From Nautilus pompilius (lineage: Eukaryota; Mollusca; Cephalopoda; Nautilida; Nautilidae): 64,000 bases of DNA. The stretch is from the NCBI GenBank assembly GCA_018389105.1, contig JACATO010000065.1, forward strand, positions 1,569,001-1,633,000, written 5' to 3'. How positions within the stretch are numbered: position 1 is the first letter of the stretch; every line of letters starts with the position of its first letter. Made by a program: the position numbers and the translations under genes. The notes beneath the pieces were generated by a model. That model saw only the letters and a program-made list of their open reading frames with translations, ran no database searches and was not told the origin of the DNA. Positions 45,001 through 49,934 of the stretch are shown here, piece by piece.

Positions 45001-47247
45001 AGCTGATTCCTTCCCCTTTCAATCTGTAGAACCTCTGTCTTCACCTCTTTCAATAAATTAGTTTTCTTTGATCTAATGGCAACAGACTGCACTCCAAAGT
45101 CGGCTCCATTCTTAAGATGCAGCTTCGGTGGTGACGTCATAGAATATAATAAAGATATGATGAGGATATTCAATTTAAACAATCACTGACTTATTATGAA
45201 AACCAAATTACGACCAAAGTATATTTGACAAGTAGCTTTTAAATAAGCAAGCAAGAAATCAAAGAAATTTTCTTGTTCATAGAGATAAAGATAAGTTACT
45301 TGTACTTACGAACTAAGCAGTTGCTGGAGCTCCATCCAGAACAGCACTGGTAGCAAGTCGTTGTACCTGCTCGTGATCTAACTCTAGGAATATTAAACAA
45401 TACATAAATAAATACAGTTAATTATAATAAAACAGGGAAACAAACAAAAGCAAGCAATTTTGCTACTTTAATTGACAAGAATCCATCAGATAAAACCCAT
45501 TACGAGCCAATTGTCAGGTGAAGCATTGTTAATAATAACAAGAATACACAGGACTTTCAGAACCAATGATGTTTTAAAATAAAGTTAATCAGAAAAGTCA
45601 GATTTTGCATAAACTATAAAAATGACTGACAAGAGCTTCAAAAGATGGGAGTTATAGAAGAATGATAATCAACAATGCGTCCCCATATCGCCATTTTACC
45701 TGTATCTGGGGCATCTTTTCTTGCCCCACCACCAACCACAACTTGTAGTGTACCTTGATCGGTAATATACTGTAGTAGAGCAGCTTCTGGTGCAAACATG
45801 ACTCCTGTAATAATAAAAAGGTAATAATAATATCAGTTCTATCTGTTTTTTTTTTACAGGTTTATAAAAATGCTTGAGGAAGAGAAATGATGATGGACTT
45901 GGAAGAGTGAAAAATAGGTAAATCGATATCTTAGTTTTTTATTAACTTTACTCAAAGTCAAACAAATTTTTTTCCATACTTTAAATTGTCCATCGGTCAT
46001 AGTGAAGACGACTTAAATTTAAAACGATGACCCACCTGGAATAGAATATATATAAACTTTTAGTGATAGTAACTTTCTCCTTTAAGTATTTTATGTTTAT
46101 TTTTAAAAATAATAAAAAGTCAAGTAAATGAAAATCAAAATCGTGGGTTTCCAAAGGTAAAAAGGAGCAAAATGTAGAAAGCTTGACGTAGTTTTTGGAA
46201 GAAAACTAAACTTGATGACTTAACCGGTAAAAATGCAATTTGATTCTTATTGTTCTTAGTCTCACACAGAAATAGATTCCATTTAAGGAAAGTTTTTTAA
46301 AAATGTTTTCGCAGATAACAGGTCTGTTGTTGGGAATTACTTTTCATTTTATTATTTTTTATAGTAAATCAGTTAAAATTATTTCCACTTGATATCTGCA
46401 AACGCGCCATTTCCATTTCGTGTTTTTTTCACGTGACTGAATAAAGAAGAAGCGAAGTTAAATTTCCATCCAGACACCTGCACAACTGTGACGTAACATC
46501 GTACGTCACACAGCATTATACTGAACCCTGGCGTGCACTAAACTTGTGCTTCCCCTGACCTGAGAACCCGAATGTGGCCCATAAACGTTTGAAAATTATC
46601 GTAAGTTAAATTTATTAAACATAATATAAAATTAATTTGTTTTTAAATAATAAAACCAGAGCTGAGCTTTGTCTTTTTAAAAAAAACAACAAACAAACGA
46701 AAGTCCAGTAAAGTTGCTTGTTTGTTTTGTTCTGCTGCAGATGTATAAGAGTGCGCTCCCTTTGTTTGCTGAAATGATTTAGCGCCAAGGACGTCGTCAC
46801 TTCTCTCTTTCTTATAGGATGTAGACGTCTGATGGCGCTGCTGTCGATGAAAACACGAGAGAAAGTCTTTTTATTTCTTTTAAGAAAGAAATGTCTTGTT
46901 GTACATCGGGTGGAACCGTCAATAAAAGCTGCTGTTGGTGAGAGCGGGGTCTTTGCGTCTGACCGCGTGGTTTTGAAGCCGCAGGTGATAAAAGTCAAAC
47001 CAGTTTCCAGAGAAGAGTCTTAGATTTCCAATGAGCACCTGTTGGGGCATGCCACTGGTGGACCAGCTCCGCCGTTCCTGACACCTTCCATAGCGGATAT
47101 CGGGGGGGGGTTCTTTAAGGTAAACGGCGCTTGTTTATTCCTAGTCCGACTTATGTAAGCAAAGTGATAAACTTACCCTCCAGACCGGAGCCCTAAAACG
47201 GTTCCCGGAATCGCGATGGCGAAGACGACCAGGAAAATATTATTCAT
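1..47247 (-). CDS. Large EMI / EGF-like / FN3-repeat extracellular protein gene (39 exons + partial 40th, 3' end outside window)
   Basis: Seen: a chain of 39 exons with GT donors and AG acceptors. Phases agree at nearly every junction and give about 2,090 residues, starting from a hydrophobic signal peptide and containing no transmembrane segment inside the window. Domain order: signal peptide (exon 1), EMI-like cysteine module (exons 2-3), Cys-rich linker (exon 4), EGF-like module (exon 5), unassigned extracellular sequence (exons 6-9), then FN3-like beta-sandwich repeats (exons 10-39). The repeats carry WxxF/SW strand motifs, 'YxVxVKAxNxAG' strands and linkers such as CSDGVAIDNTPP, CSDGITVDLTPP and TSDGFIVDSSPP. 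Known: EMI and FN3 modules occur in matrix and adhesion proteins. Inferred: a secreted matrix or adhesion protein of a mollusc-like animal. Odd: four 1-nt frame conflicts and many transposons in the introns. I do not recognise a named orthologue, and the C-terminus is not visible. Confidence 0.85.
170..279 (-). CDS. Exon 39: repeat end and SDG linker
   Basis: Acceptor ctttcag, donor gtatgt; phase 1 in, 0 out. It encodes GLYNEKTSDGFTVVASLP, then VLQVHQCPIQNSQCSQ. The linker has lost PP here. Confidence 0.83.
1231..1620. repeat. Tandem array of about five ~78-bp tRNA-like units
   Basis: Units begin GTGGCACAATAGTCTAATGG at 1,231, 1,310, 1,388 and 1,546, with a degraded unit near 1,465. Each continues with TCTGGCTGA and TCTCTGGCCTG and ends CTACTTCACCAGCTGACC. 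The unit start resembles a tRNA D-arm/A-box (TGGCNNA...TGGTAA). Inferred: a tandemly amplified head of a tRNA-derived SINE in an intron of the large gene. Confidence 0.75.
1887..2092 (-). CDS. Exon 38: FN3-like repeat
   Basis: Acceptor gttccag, donor gtgagt; phase 2 in, 1 out. It encodes TYLAAHWFGFSDMHSDISHY, then VWWAGTSPGAEDIV and VKIYSTVRAYSKAG. Nearly a whole repeat is contained in one exon. Confidence 0.88.
2390..2576 (-). CDS. Exon 37: FN3-like repeat end and SPP linker
   Basis: Acceptor attgtag, donor gtaaac; phase 1 in, 2 out. It encodes LVHYVQVEACNAADLCSQAT, then SDGFIVDSSPPFGGIVQDG, a canonical repeat boundary. Confidence 0.87.
3505..3643 (-). CDS. Exon 36: FN3-like W strand
   Basis: Acceptor ggttacag, donor gtacac; phase 0 in, 1 out. 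It encodes AADDFIYASWRGFHDPHSPI, then VDYRVSIGTCKGCGDLI, with the 'ASW.GF.D..SPI..Y.VSIGTC' signature and a CxxC. Confidence 0.87.
3644..5471. other. Intron 35: no feature recognised
   Basis: AT-rich intron with a short (TA)n tract near 3,820. Two short plus-strand open frames at 4,642-5,005 have no family signature or splice support. Nothing else is recognised. Confidence 0.5.
5472..5591 (-). CDS. Exon 35: FN3-like repeat end and SPP linker
   Basis: Acceptor tatgtag, donor gtaatg; exactly 40 codons, phase 0. It encodes AFDKVGLSSTTSSWGVTLDL, then SPPVPGEVLDGSQTKDVDYQ. The VDYQ end matches exon 23's VDYQ. Confidence 0.86.
5904..6049 (-). CDS. Exon 34: FN3-like repeat, second half
   Basis: Acceptor attgtag, donor gtaaaa; phase 1 in, 0 out. 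It encodes ISRYQWCVGSKPLICDI, then WQHDGHVFFVSIK. The Y.W.VG and FFVSIK strands alternate as in exons 20-21. Confidence 0.86.
6282..6446 (-). CDS. Exon 33: SPP linker and next FN3-like repeat
   Basis: Acceptor tttatag, donor gtgggt; phase 1 in and out. It encodes ATDYAGWTTTVSSEPVIVDS, then SPPEITATSVNVG and IFASWDGVFIDQESG. The full linker is followed by 'ASW.GV..D.ESG', typical of the repeat. Confidence 0.87.
6447..8106. other. Intron 32: AT-rich, microsatellite only
   Basis: Unique-looking AT-rich sequence with an (AAT)n microsatellite at about 7,911-7,934. No coding, RNA or transposon signature seen. Confidence 0.5.
8107..8223 (-). CDS. Exon 32: FN3-like repeat, second half
   Basis: Acceptor taaatag, donor gtaact; phase 1 in and out. 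It encodes STQSGRDVQDFVDADHATSV, then LRLHNRQTYYATVK, the terminal strand of the repeat begun in exon 31. Confidence 0.85.
8580..10480 (-). mobile_element. Decayed non-LTR retrotransposon (reverse transcriptase remnant)
   Basis: On the minus strand, broken frames give MDLVFLLRQPQNRF, then YEHRPLYLVFTDL (about 9,680-9,775), and further 3' YTRTDGRLFNITRLRAKT (about 9,360-9,430). These match the order and wording of LINE reverse transcriptases common in invertebrates ('..MIF.LRQ.QEK..E...PLY..F.DL..AFD', '..RTDG.LFN..RL.AKT'). Stops and frameshifts are numerous and the catalytic FADD box is not recognisable, so it is dead. It lies in intron 31 in the same orientation as the host gene. Boundaries are approximate. 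Confidence 0.65.
10837..10934 (-). CDS. Exon 31: FN3-like W strand; inner of two acceptors
   Basis: Two AGs lie 8 nt apart (tttcag, then atttccag). Only the inner one, giving start 10,934, keeps phase 2 from exon 30. The product then reads TDLTVSWQSFVDVEEEDV, then IIRYQVAVG. Donor gtgagc, phase 1 out. Confidence 0.8.
10935..12538. other. Intron 30: no confident feature
   Basis: Broken open frames on the minus strand near 11,250-11,660 and 12,010-12,320 have no recognisable motif. This could be old repeat DNA. No exon is needed here once the inner acceptor of exon 31 is used. Confidence 0.45.
12539..12744 (-). CDS. Exon 30: FN3-like repeat end and TPP linker
   Basis: Acceptor atattcag, donor gtgagc; phase 0 in, 2 out. 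It encodes GRRYYVCISAEATNVTSKG, then CSDGITVDLTPPRGRSVRIL, a canonical inter-repeat linker. It joins exon 31 only if the inner acceptor there is used. Confidence 0.85.
12962..13193 (-). CDS. Exon 29: FN3-like repeat
   Basis: Acceptor aattcag, donor gtaaag; phase 2 in, 0 out, 78 codons. It encodes DVYLDGKPVRSFHDKEYSPM, then LSAVWPDLLYSEYRWKV and YSCLQPESLTC. The 'L.A.W..L.YSEY.W' pattern matches the repeat. Confidence 0.86.
13565..15738 (+). mobile_element. Decayed piggyBac-family transposon, TTAA-flanked
   Basis: Left end TTAACTGTTTCCCTGCCAAA at 13,565; right end, read inward, TTAACTCTTTCCCTGCCAAG from 15,738. This gives about 20-bp terminal inverted repeats bounded by TTAA on both sides, the piggyBac target. 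The plus-strand interior codes for an acidic N-terminal stretch (13,750-13,951), then SDDEALLTPYFGHNISRNRF and QIIMNFLHFNDN, then GVDWTDQ at about 15,125. These are conserved piggyBac transposase blocks. Internal stops and frameshifts break the gene into at least four pieces, so it is inactive. It sits in intron 28, antisense to the host gene. Confidence 0.85.
13749..15449 (+). pseudogene. piggyBac transposase pseudogene
   Basis: The reading moves through at least three frames. Pieces at 13,749-13,951 (Asp/Ser-rich N-terminus), about 14,170-14,490 (DDE core start), 14,676-14,780 and 14,967-15,449 (including GVDWTDQ and the following YYSCRQK block) follow the order of the family. Stops interrupt at about 14,375, 14,485 and 14,645. 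No C-terminal cysteine-rich zinc-binding region remains readable in one frame. Confidence 0.75.
15739..16919. other. Rest of intron 28: no feature recognised
   Basis: AT-rich sequence. One plus-strand open frame (16,145-16,390) has no recognised motif and no splice context. Nothing else supported. Confidence 0.4.
16920..17119 (-). CDS. Exon 28: FN3-like repeat end
   Basis: Acceptor ctttccag, donor gtgagt; phase 0 in, 2 out. It encodes HFTRCLLVVIKGFNKLNQSA, then KSCDSLQVKKHSIL and STDADYPE. The terminal strand is followed by a YPE-type linker like that of exons 23 and 40. The next intron carries the piggyBac element. Confidence 0.85.
17337..17588 (-). CDS. Exon 27: FN3-like repeat
   Basis: Acceptor tcttctag, donor gtagtt; 84 codons, phase 0. 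It encodes DSASNGVWVIAKRPEAGVV, then SLNITWEQFKDP and FMDHYEWNV. It contains linker, W strand and 'D.YEW' strand. Confidence 0.86.
18003..18135 (-). CDS. Exon 26: FN3-like repeat end
   Basis: Acceptor attttcag, donor gtaagt; phase 2 in, 0 out. It encodes AWLEVTAPIALPWTDHVILN, then HYHLRVKFCHSDGCFL, the terminal 'Y.LRV.FC...GC' strand with a Cys pair. Confidence 0.82.
18278..18425 (-). CDS. Exon 25: extracellular repeat segment
   Basis: Acceptor ctttttag, donor gtacaa; phase 1 in, 2 out. It encodes KHCPDKDFQSSTSVLVGHWQ, then LNHTLVPYIRNVTVIVEEE, with two N-glycosylation sequons (NHT, NVT). Confidence 0.82.
18674..18803 (-). CDS. Exon 24: FN3-like repeat, second half
   Basis: Acceptor tttccag, donor gtaatt; phase 0 in, 1 out. 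It encodes KYYVTVKAFNELGNIAVSSD, then GVTVLPAGVQGNITII. The final strand and SDGVTV linker have lost the usual PP. Confidence 0.87.
19199..19399 (-). CDS. Exon 23: FN3-like repeat
   Basis: Acceptor tttatttag, donor gtaaga; 67 codons, phase 0. It encodes YPEDVDYQTTAGQLRVSWWG, then VFYNISVGTAPGAQDVV. This is an exemplary first half of the repeat: linker, 'L.VSWWGF' strand, 'Y..SVGTAPGA' strand. Confidence 0.9.
19564..19615 (-). CDS. Exon 22: short exon, phase conflict with exon 21
   Basis: Acceptor actttag, donor gtgaga, 52 nt. The open frame is DVDVAEAIEWSMDSEDQ, which joins exon 23 perfectly (...SEDQ|YPEDVDYQ). It would need exon 21 to end in phase 2, whereas exon 21 ends in phase 0. Read in phase 0 it begins with TGA. 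A surplus T at 19,615 or a non-canonical acceptor would explain it. Confidence 0.65.
19965..20236 (-). CDS. Exon 21: FN3-like repeat, second half
   Basis: Acceptor ttcaacag, donor gtacgc; phase 1 in, 0 out. It encodes GHTSGSQQVLSYSPAG, a short Cys loop (QCPSSSQC), then HTYYVSIKAMNSAGLSAVGT, and ends VVMEVSSAGLKHQ. Its join to exon 22 is off by one base. Confidence 0.85.
20339..20510 (-). CDS. Exon 20: FN3-like repeat, first half
   Basis: Acceptor tattacag, donor gtaagt; phase 0 in, 1 out. It encodes VIGPIIVSVVPPVFQGTFHV, then LLAAWNKTQFVEN and NFTYYVAIG. The 'W..F.......YYVAIG' pattern is the first half of the repeat. Confidence 0.87.
21013..21231 (-). CDS. Exon 19: FN3-like repeat
   Basis: Acceptor ttatatcag, donor gtgagc; 73 codons, phase 0. 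It encodes LRFSWRGEDRESHVEEYLVG, then EVFIIIEAINGAGLKTRK. Both signature strands of an FN3-like fold are present: W-x-G...EYLVG and I-E-A-x-N-x-A-G. Confidence 0.87.
22049..23298 (-). mobile_element. Mariner-family transposon, copy A (decayed)
   Basis: About 1,250 bp, flanked by TA at both ends. Left terminus TTAGGTCATTACAGAAGTTT; right terminus, read inward, begins TTGTGTTGTTACAAAAGATT. Minus-strand pieces encode mariner transposase: an N-terminal HTH region (23,000-23,190), a middle region, and the C-terminal HPTYSPDPSPTDCQLFKHL block (about 22,290-22,345), which carries the third catalytic Asp of the D,D34D triad. Several frameshifts. It lies in intron 18 in the same orientation as the host gene. 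Closely similar to copy B at 30.2 kb. Confidence 0.85.
24046..24130 (-). CDS. Exon 18: short 85-nt exon
   Basis: Found because exons 17 (phase 2) and 19 (phase 0) could not join directly. Acceptor atggcag at 24,131 and donor gtgagg fit, and the 85 nt convert phase 2 to 0 with no stop. It encodes LKSTDISDKQCSLIEAAGSK, then IYLNEERQ. Confidence 0.75.
24568..24842 (-). CDS. Exon 17: FN3-like repeat end and next linker
   Basis: Acceptor tttttaag, donor gtgaga; phase 0 in, 2 out. It encodes GKFFCTVVAYNNALEPSEP, then CSDGVAIDNTPPDVFEVDID, the clearest example of the SDG-x-x-x-D-x-TPP inter-repeat linker. It ends WLKVIKNLPTNC. Confidence 0.87.
25328..25534 (-). CDS. Exon 16: FN3-like repeat
   Basis: Acceptor tgtttcag, donor gtaaat; 69 codons, phase 0. 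It encodes ITVDLSLPQPGVVYDSIVG, then LQLHAAWSGFFDRESGIQIY and YIFGTSC. It has a complete first half: linker, W strand, 'F.D.ESGI..Y' strand. Confidence 0.87.
25844..26023 (-). CDS. Exon 15: Cys-rich FN3-like repeat end
   Basis: Acceptor ttttacag, donor gtaaaa; exactly 60 codons, phase 0. It starts with a Cys/Pro cluster (HPSCPPPECSCTAARDCF) and ends with YDYVFEIKVTNMAGLSTTK, a canonical final FN3 strand. The five clustered Cys suggest an extra disulfide loop. Confidence 0.85.
26433..26553 (-). CDS. Exon 14: FN3-like repeat middle
   Basis: Acceptor atcaacag, donor gtaagc; phase 2 in, 0 out. It encodes MLEFEAFDDHSGLHEITWLL, then SSILSSGRVAVRRP. It has the 'D..SG....W.L' pattern of the repeat. 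Confidence 0.82.
27043..27251 (-). CDS. Exon 13: FN3-like repeat with SPP linker
   Basis: Acceptor attttcag, donor gtaagt; phase 0 in, 2 out. It encodes KIWVKALDVLGGYM, then SILLHFDSSPPVVQDVWL. The 'F/V-D-S-S-P-P' linker marks the boundary between consecutive FN3-like repeats and recurs in exons 17, 30, 33, 35 and 37. Confidence 0.85.
27252..28924. other. Intron 12: AT-rich, microsatellite only
   Basis: Very AT-rich with an (AAT)n run at about 28,159-28,180. No coding or mobile-element signature seen. Confidence 0.5.
28925..29173 (-). CDS. Exon 12: extracellular repeat segment
   Basis: Acceptor acggcag, donor gtctgt; phase 0 both ends, 83 codons. It encodes VKLVWTNHFRNPVHVNQG, then SFQIASDSGRPTKAWIQNW. 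The donor is weaker (GTCTGT), but the phase and downstream fit are good. Confidence 0.8.
29296..29471 (-). CDS. Exon 11: FN3-like repeat
   Basis: Acceptor ttatttag, donor gtaaca; exits in phase 0. It encodes VYSVMLEVFDKSGNHRNARR, then FVLFDKGSAVEIV, a terminal FN3-like strand 'Y.V.LEV.D.AGN....R' followed by a new domain start. Confidence 0.85.
30216..31468 (+). mobile_element. Mariner-family transposon, copy B (decayed)
   Basis: About 1,253 bp; left terminus TTAGGTCGGACAAAGGATTT preceded by TA; right terminus, read inward, TCAGGTTGTTACAAAAGTTT. Plus-strand pieces encode an N-terminal HTH (KASEVTRNIKQAW near 30,455), a DPRKMVREIAGELDINTATG block (30,640-30,700), FLDRIFTCDGK with the first catalytic Asp (about 30,820-30,855), and HPAYSPDLSPTDCQLFK with the third (31,170-31,235). 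Frameshifts and stops make it inactive. It lies in intron 10, antisense to the host gene. Confidence 0.87.
31469..32395. other. Rest of intron 10: no feature recognised
   Basis: Unique-looking AT-rich DNA between mariner copy B and exon 10. A plus-strand open frame at 31,609-31,923 shows no motif. Confidence 0.4.
32396..32577 (-). CDS. Exon 10: FN3-like repeat start, with a frame conflict at its end
   Basis: Acceptor tattcacag, donor gtaaga. It opens NISLHWSGWTDTGSGIENYE, a typical FN3-like 'LxWxGW.D..SGI..Y' strand pair. The entry frame would leave phase 2, but exon 11 needs phase 1. The neighbouring frame at the 3' end reads QLSNILLNDTG, which joins smoothly to VYSVMLEVFDKSG in exon 11. 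One surplus base within about 32,428-32,438 would reconcile both. Confidence 0.75.
33200..33419 (-). CDS. Exon 9: Thr/Ser-rich extracellular segment
   Basis: Acceptor ttgtacag, donor gtaatg; phase 2 in, 0 out. The 74-codon segment has RLRFTASITNGGYVVINKF, a Thr/Ser-rich central part (STPSTKYYSGQTTTKTA) and HCSQTQPRC. It leads into the first FN3-like repeat. Confidence 0.8.
34322..34445 (-). CDS. Exon 8: unassigned Cys-containing segment
   Basis: Acceptor ttttcag, donor gtagta; phase 1 in, 2 out. It encodes GTHVSVVQNYKCRG, then FQCVTHWINISSSLQDGD, with two Cys and a sequon (NIS). The phase agrees on both sides. Confidence 0.8.
35193..35313 (-). CDS. Exon 7: unassigned extracellular segment
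   Basis: Acceptor ttccgtag, donor gtaaag; phase 0 in, 1 out. It encodes VNLRSVFAVSDLDRYKAG, then YINSYGLGVVDADVKVELL. The alternating hydrophobic pattern fits a beta-rich fold. No family is assigned. Confidence 0.8.
36135..36265 (-). CDS. Exon 6: unassigned extracellular segment
   Basis: Acceptor atttaag, donor gtactc; phase 1 in, 0 out. It encodes a strand-like sequence with VGVFDVEVQEQGG, WYKFSQLSFNYSNTG and two N-glycosylation sequons (NNS, NYS). The domain family is not recognised. The join to exons 5 and 7 keeps frame. Confidence 0.8.
36809..36922 (-). CDS. Exon 5: EGF-like module
   Basis: Acceptor taattcag, donor gtgagt; phase 1 in and out. It encodes KLCSWMADSTFCFPGNC, then ERCQCASGFSGKDC. 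The CxC...GFxGxxC ending is the EGF-like hallmark and, with the upstream cysteines, gives six Cys. EGF-like exons of phase 1-1 are typical of shuffled extracellular modules. Confidence 0.85.
37703..37830 (-). CDS. Exon 4: Cys-rich linker, with a frame conflict
   Basis: Acceptor acctacag at 37,831 and donor gtatgt. The first third reads in phase with exon 3 (CTGIPNCNVVK). The last two thirds make sense only one frame over (LQCMESAVSSC, then NYAYNGDIKAYDLRQNTC), and that second frame is the one that joins exon 5. The switch coincides with the A-run at 37,796-37,799 on the opposite strand. A missing base in the homopolymer is the simplest reading. Confidence 0.75.
40328..40714 (-). other. Unassigned 128-codon open frame inside intron 3
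   Basis: An open frame of 128 codons, longer than its surroundings. Its upstream part carries GGCGG-type CpG sequence (ATGGCGGATGTTACAATGGC near 40,570-40,590). It contains CTCSRGFYSPRC and ends at a possible splice donor-like position. A second frame just downstream (40,131-40,337) encodes YFMDICADKDNNDSGIKY. It could be part of a nested gene, a processed fragment or chance. No family is recognised. Confidence 0.3.
40900..42900 (-). pseudogene. Degenerate coding-like remnant, family unassigned
   Basis: Several minus-strand pieces run in order: 42,319-42,645 (with HSKCIQEKCQRIRASEKW), 41,306-41,515 (VKTDLRQENISTKKLNVCPS) and about 40,900-40,960 (RAFSKLKLVREATE). The last resembles the 'RSFSKLKL' part of hAT dimerisation regions, so an old hAT-like transposase is possible. 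Stops are frequent. Confidence 0.3.
45310..45383 (-). CDS. Exon 3: EMI-like module, second half
   Basis: Acceptor ttcctag, donor gtaagt; phase 2 in, phase 1 out. It contains TTCYQCCSGWSSSNC, the terminal YxCCxGW...C signature of EMI modules, and completes the fold begun in exon 2. An intron of about 7.5 kb follows in gene direction. Confidence 0.85.
45700..45804 (-). CDS. Exon 2: EMI-like module, first half
   Basis: Acceptor ttattacag, donor gtaaaa; phase 2 in and out. It encodes a Cys-rich stretch with VCTRSC, then TTVYYRSRY, then SCGWWWGKKRC followed by RYR. The Tyr/Arg-rich 'Y..R..SCG.W..RC.RYR' pattern is characteristic of EMI modules, which mediate multimerisation in extracellular proteins. 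Confidence 0.85.
45805..47176. other. Intron 1
   Basis: 1.4-kb intron. The half nearest exon 1 (46,390-47,130) is richer in CpG (for example near 46,780-47,000 and 47,060-47,130) than the rest, consistent with the 3' flank of a promoter CpG patch. Open frames on both strands at 46,615-47,023 overlap each other and have no motif. G-run of 10 at about 47,101-47,110. Confidence 0.45.
47177..47247 (-). CDS. Exon 1: start codon and signal peptide
   Basis: The ATG at 47,247-47,245 opens a short peptide beginning MNNIFLVVFAIAIPGTVLG, a textbook signal sequence with likely cleavage after the Gly/Ala-type residues near position 19. An in-frame TGA lies two codons upstream, so this is the first possible Met. 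The -3 base is A, a favourable context. The exon ends ...GGAGG followed by gtaagt, phase 2. Confidence 0.85.
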
Positions 47248-47570
47248 CTTTCAAAACCAGCCGGCGCAGTCAGGTCTGCTGTCATCTGCTGCTAAACAAA
47301 TAGATGGCAACTTAGGTATCACAGAAATGAGGAGAAAAACAAAATAGGAAGTGGACTGGTGCTGTGGACAGTACGAGTCTTCTCTGTCACTGACGACCTG
47401 TGTCCTGCTCTTCCGACGACGTTGACGCTGAGAAACAGTTCAACCGTGACAAGCAGAGAACACCCCATAATTCATAATCGCGAGCTACCTGTCCTATTAA
47501 AAATCCAGGTTCTATTTACGACAAAAGAATTCTGGGAAATAAAGGTGGAGTACCAAGAAGGTTAAATTAA
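47248..47570 (-). promoter_or_regulatory. Probable 5' leader and promoter region of the large gene
   Basis: Immediately upstream of the start codon. It contains several CpG sites (47,255-47,270, 47,370-47,440) in otherwise CpG-poor DNA. A TTTCCCAGAATTC element lies at about 47,528-47,540 (opposite-strand reading). No TATA box or transcription start can be placed from sequence alone. Confidence 0.4.
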
Positions 47571-48144
47571 GGATGATCTTGGGCGGGGTGCGGAAACCTG
47601 GCTTTTGAAATAGGTATTGTTTTTTCAATGACATCGAGGATGGATGTCAAATGCAGTCGATCGATTGGAGATGTTCTGAAATATTTTAATATCAACTCTA
47701 CCAATCTCGGAGTCTTCCTGCTACATCTTCATCGTTCAGTTACTGGTCCTGAGGCTGTGGTGACTGCTGAGCTACTCGGTCAAAAATGTTAATGTTTATA
47801 TTGCTAAGAAATTTGCTCAGACGGTCGGAGGACAATGTACTACAAAGGAGTGCAGCCAGCTCGCTCATCAATACCCTGGGCTTGCATAACTGTACTGAAG
47901 TCAATACCAAAATAGTCCGTACACACATGATTAGGGATTCCTCTCCACACCCTGACGCTGCTATTTCCATAAAGTGAATGTTTCTATATTTGCTGCAATT
48001 AGTAAATAGGGGCATCAAAAAAGAGACTACAAGCATTTATTAATTTTTGCTCACATAACAAAATTTTGATAGAGCTAATAACTAATAATAATCTGTTAAA
48101 TTTTAATGGTTAATTTATATTCTATTATTTTTTAATTTAAAATT

Positions 48145-48164
48145 ATTATTATTATTATTATTAA
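48145..48164. repeat. (ATT)n microsatellite
   Basis: Uninterrupted ATT trinucleotide run. Similar AAT runs occur at about 7,911, 28,159, 29,486 and 52,048, so this is a recurrent simple repeat of the genome. Confidence 0.85.
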
Positions 48165-49934
48165 AAGTGAAAAGTGGATCAAGATAAATAAATCCCTGTA
48201 TTGATATATGTATAAATGTGTTTTCAAAAGTTTCTTATCGATGGTCCTCAACAGAAATGCCACAGTTATTGCAAAGTCTAGCTACGTGCACTTAGAAATA
48301 TAGTCTCACCTCTAACGTGTCATCTGTAATTTTCACCCATTGTAAATCGGTTTAATAACAAAAGCCTAGTCAGATAACTAATAAAAAGGATTTTAATAAT
48401 GGCGTATATTATGAGTGCATGAAAATTTTAACAAGCTCCCAAGTGCCTACTTTTCTATTGTCATTTTACCTGTAAGCCTAGTTCAAAAAAAGAATATGTC
48501 CGGTCTGAGCATTCATTATTTGGAAAATTTTTAAAGCATAACTGACTGGTTGACAGCAAATGATCATATTATGCTACAAATGTCATCAGCAATAACTATG
48601 GAATGGAGTTTGGCCATCATTCTTTGAATAGGAGTCCTCGACCGTTTAAAATATGACTTTGATCGTTTTACTTTTTACTTTTTAGATTTAAAGATGTTCA
48701 TAGCTCTCTGTCTTCATGTTTACTTATTTACCATGTCTATTAACGAAAGTCACCTTGTTAGCGCAGTTTGCAGGTAGACCTGACATATTCGGATTTATTA
48801 TTTATTTACTCAAAACATTCTTTCCCTTTTGTTCTACGCCACCCTTTTCTGTCATCACAACAATGGCAATGAAAATATTAGAGCGATAATTTAGTATTGA
48901 ACTTCACAAAGACACAAAGTTTTTCCAAATTTCTCTGTATTTTGTCAATATTTCAGATAAACTACGACAGAGTCTTGATAATTGCTTTCAATCTTACTGC
49001 CTGCTGTCTCACGTTAAGATATCTTTCTAGTATAAAAAGTTGATCTGCTGATGTCATCAGATCTTTGAAAAAAGAAAACAGGAATTTACGCATAACAATT
49101 AAAAATCAAATCTTGGTTCAAGAATTTGGCTTTATGTCCGTCATTGCCAACGCCCTGAAAGCCAAACAGAATGCAACAACTACAAACAATGACATCTTTT
49201 GTAAAGTAGAAACAGCCTAGGAAGATATTTATTTGATTTTAGAAGAGTAAAGGCATCCGATGTTTTTCTACTCCTTCCATACAGTCTGTCACTACCTGGA
49301 CAAGTCATCCAGCAAGGACAGACCTGAAGGAGGCGTCTTGACCAAAACGTAAGAATTTTTCCTGCTTGTCTGGTGAGGTGTTAATATTATTTAAAATATT
49401 TGTTCCTCATCTATCCATCTGTCACACGGAAAGTTTCCTTCGTTAAATATTATTTCTAAATTAGACTAAACAGGTGTTTTAACTGACACTTTACCGGTTT
49501 TTTTTTATCTTCTATATGGTAATCATAGCACATCCATTTTTGTCCAAATTTCTCTAAAGATGACTATTATTTTCATAATATTACGAAGAATGGTGAAGAG
49601 TTACAGATCCTTTGATTTACAGTTCAATACTTTCTTTTGGTAGAAGGATACTGAATGTTCAAATATTTTATATTTCTATCAGAAAAACAAAAATAAAGTT
49701 ACTGACACAAGAAATACAATTAGAGAGACAATTATTTTGAAATTGAAAAAAAAATTAAGAGAAATATTTACCTGGAGATTTGTTCATATTCTGCTAAATA
49801 TGACTGTTTCCTGGTTAACCTGGTGAATGTTCTGATGGAAGGGTTTAGCTAATGTTACATGATTAGATGTGCGCCAGATAATTTTCTATTTTCGTAAGAA
49901 ATTTTCTTTTTTTCTCTCAACAAAAGCGTTAACT

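Larger units (their letters stand above)
37831..45309. other. Intron 3 (7.5 kb), largest intron
   Basis: It separates the EMI module from exon 4. It contains unassigned degenerate coding-like stretches on the minus strand (40.1-42.9 kb, listed separately). At about 44,440-44,465 there is a small GC-rich inverted repeat (CCCCC-TGTGGCTA-GGGGG-like). The remainder is AT-rich without recognised features. A long first-region intron like this often holds regulatory sequence, but none can be shown here. Confidence 0.5.

Noticed and set aside
46615..47023. Overlapping open frames of 127 and 63 codons on opposite strands in intron 1
   Set aside because: No domain, no splice context, mutually overlapping, and located in the CpG-richer promoter flank where stops are rarer by composition.
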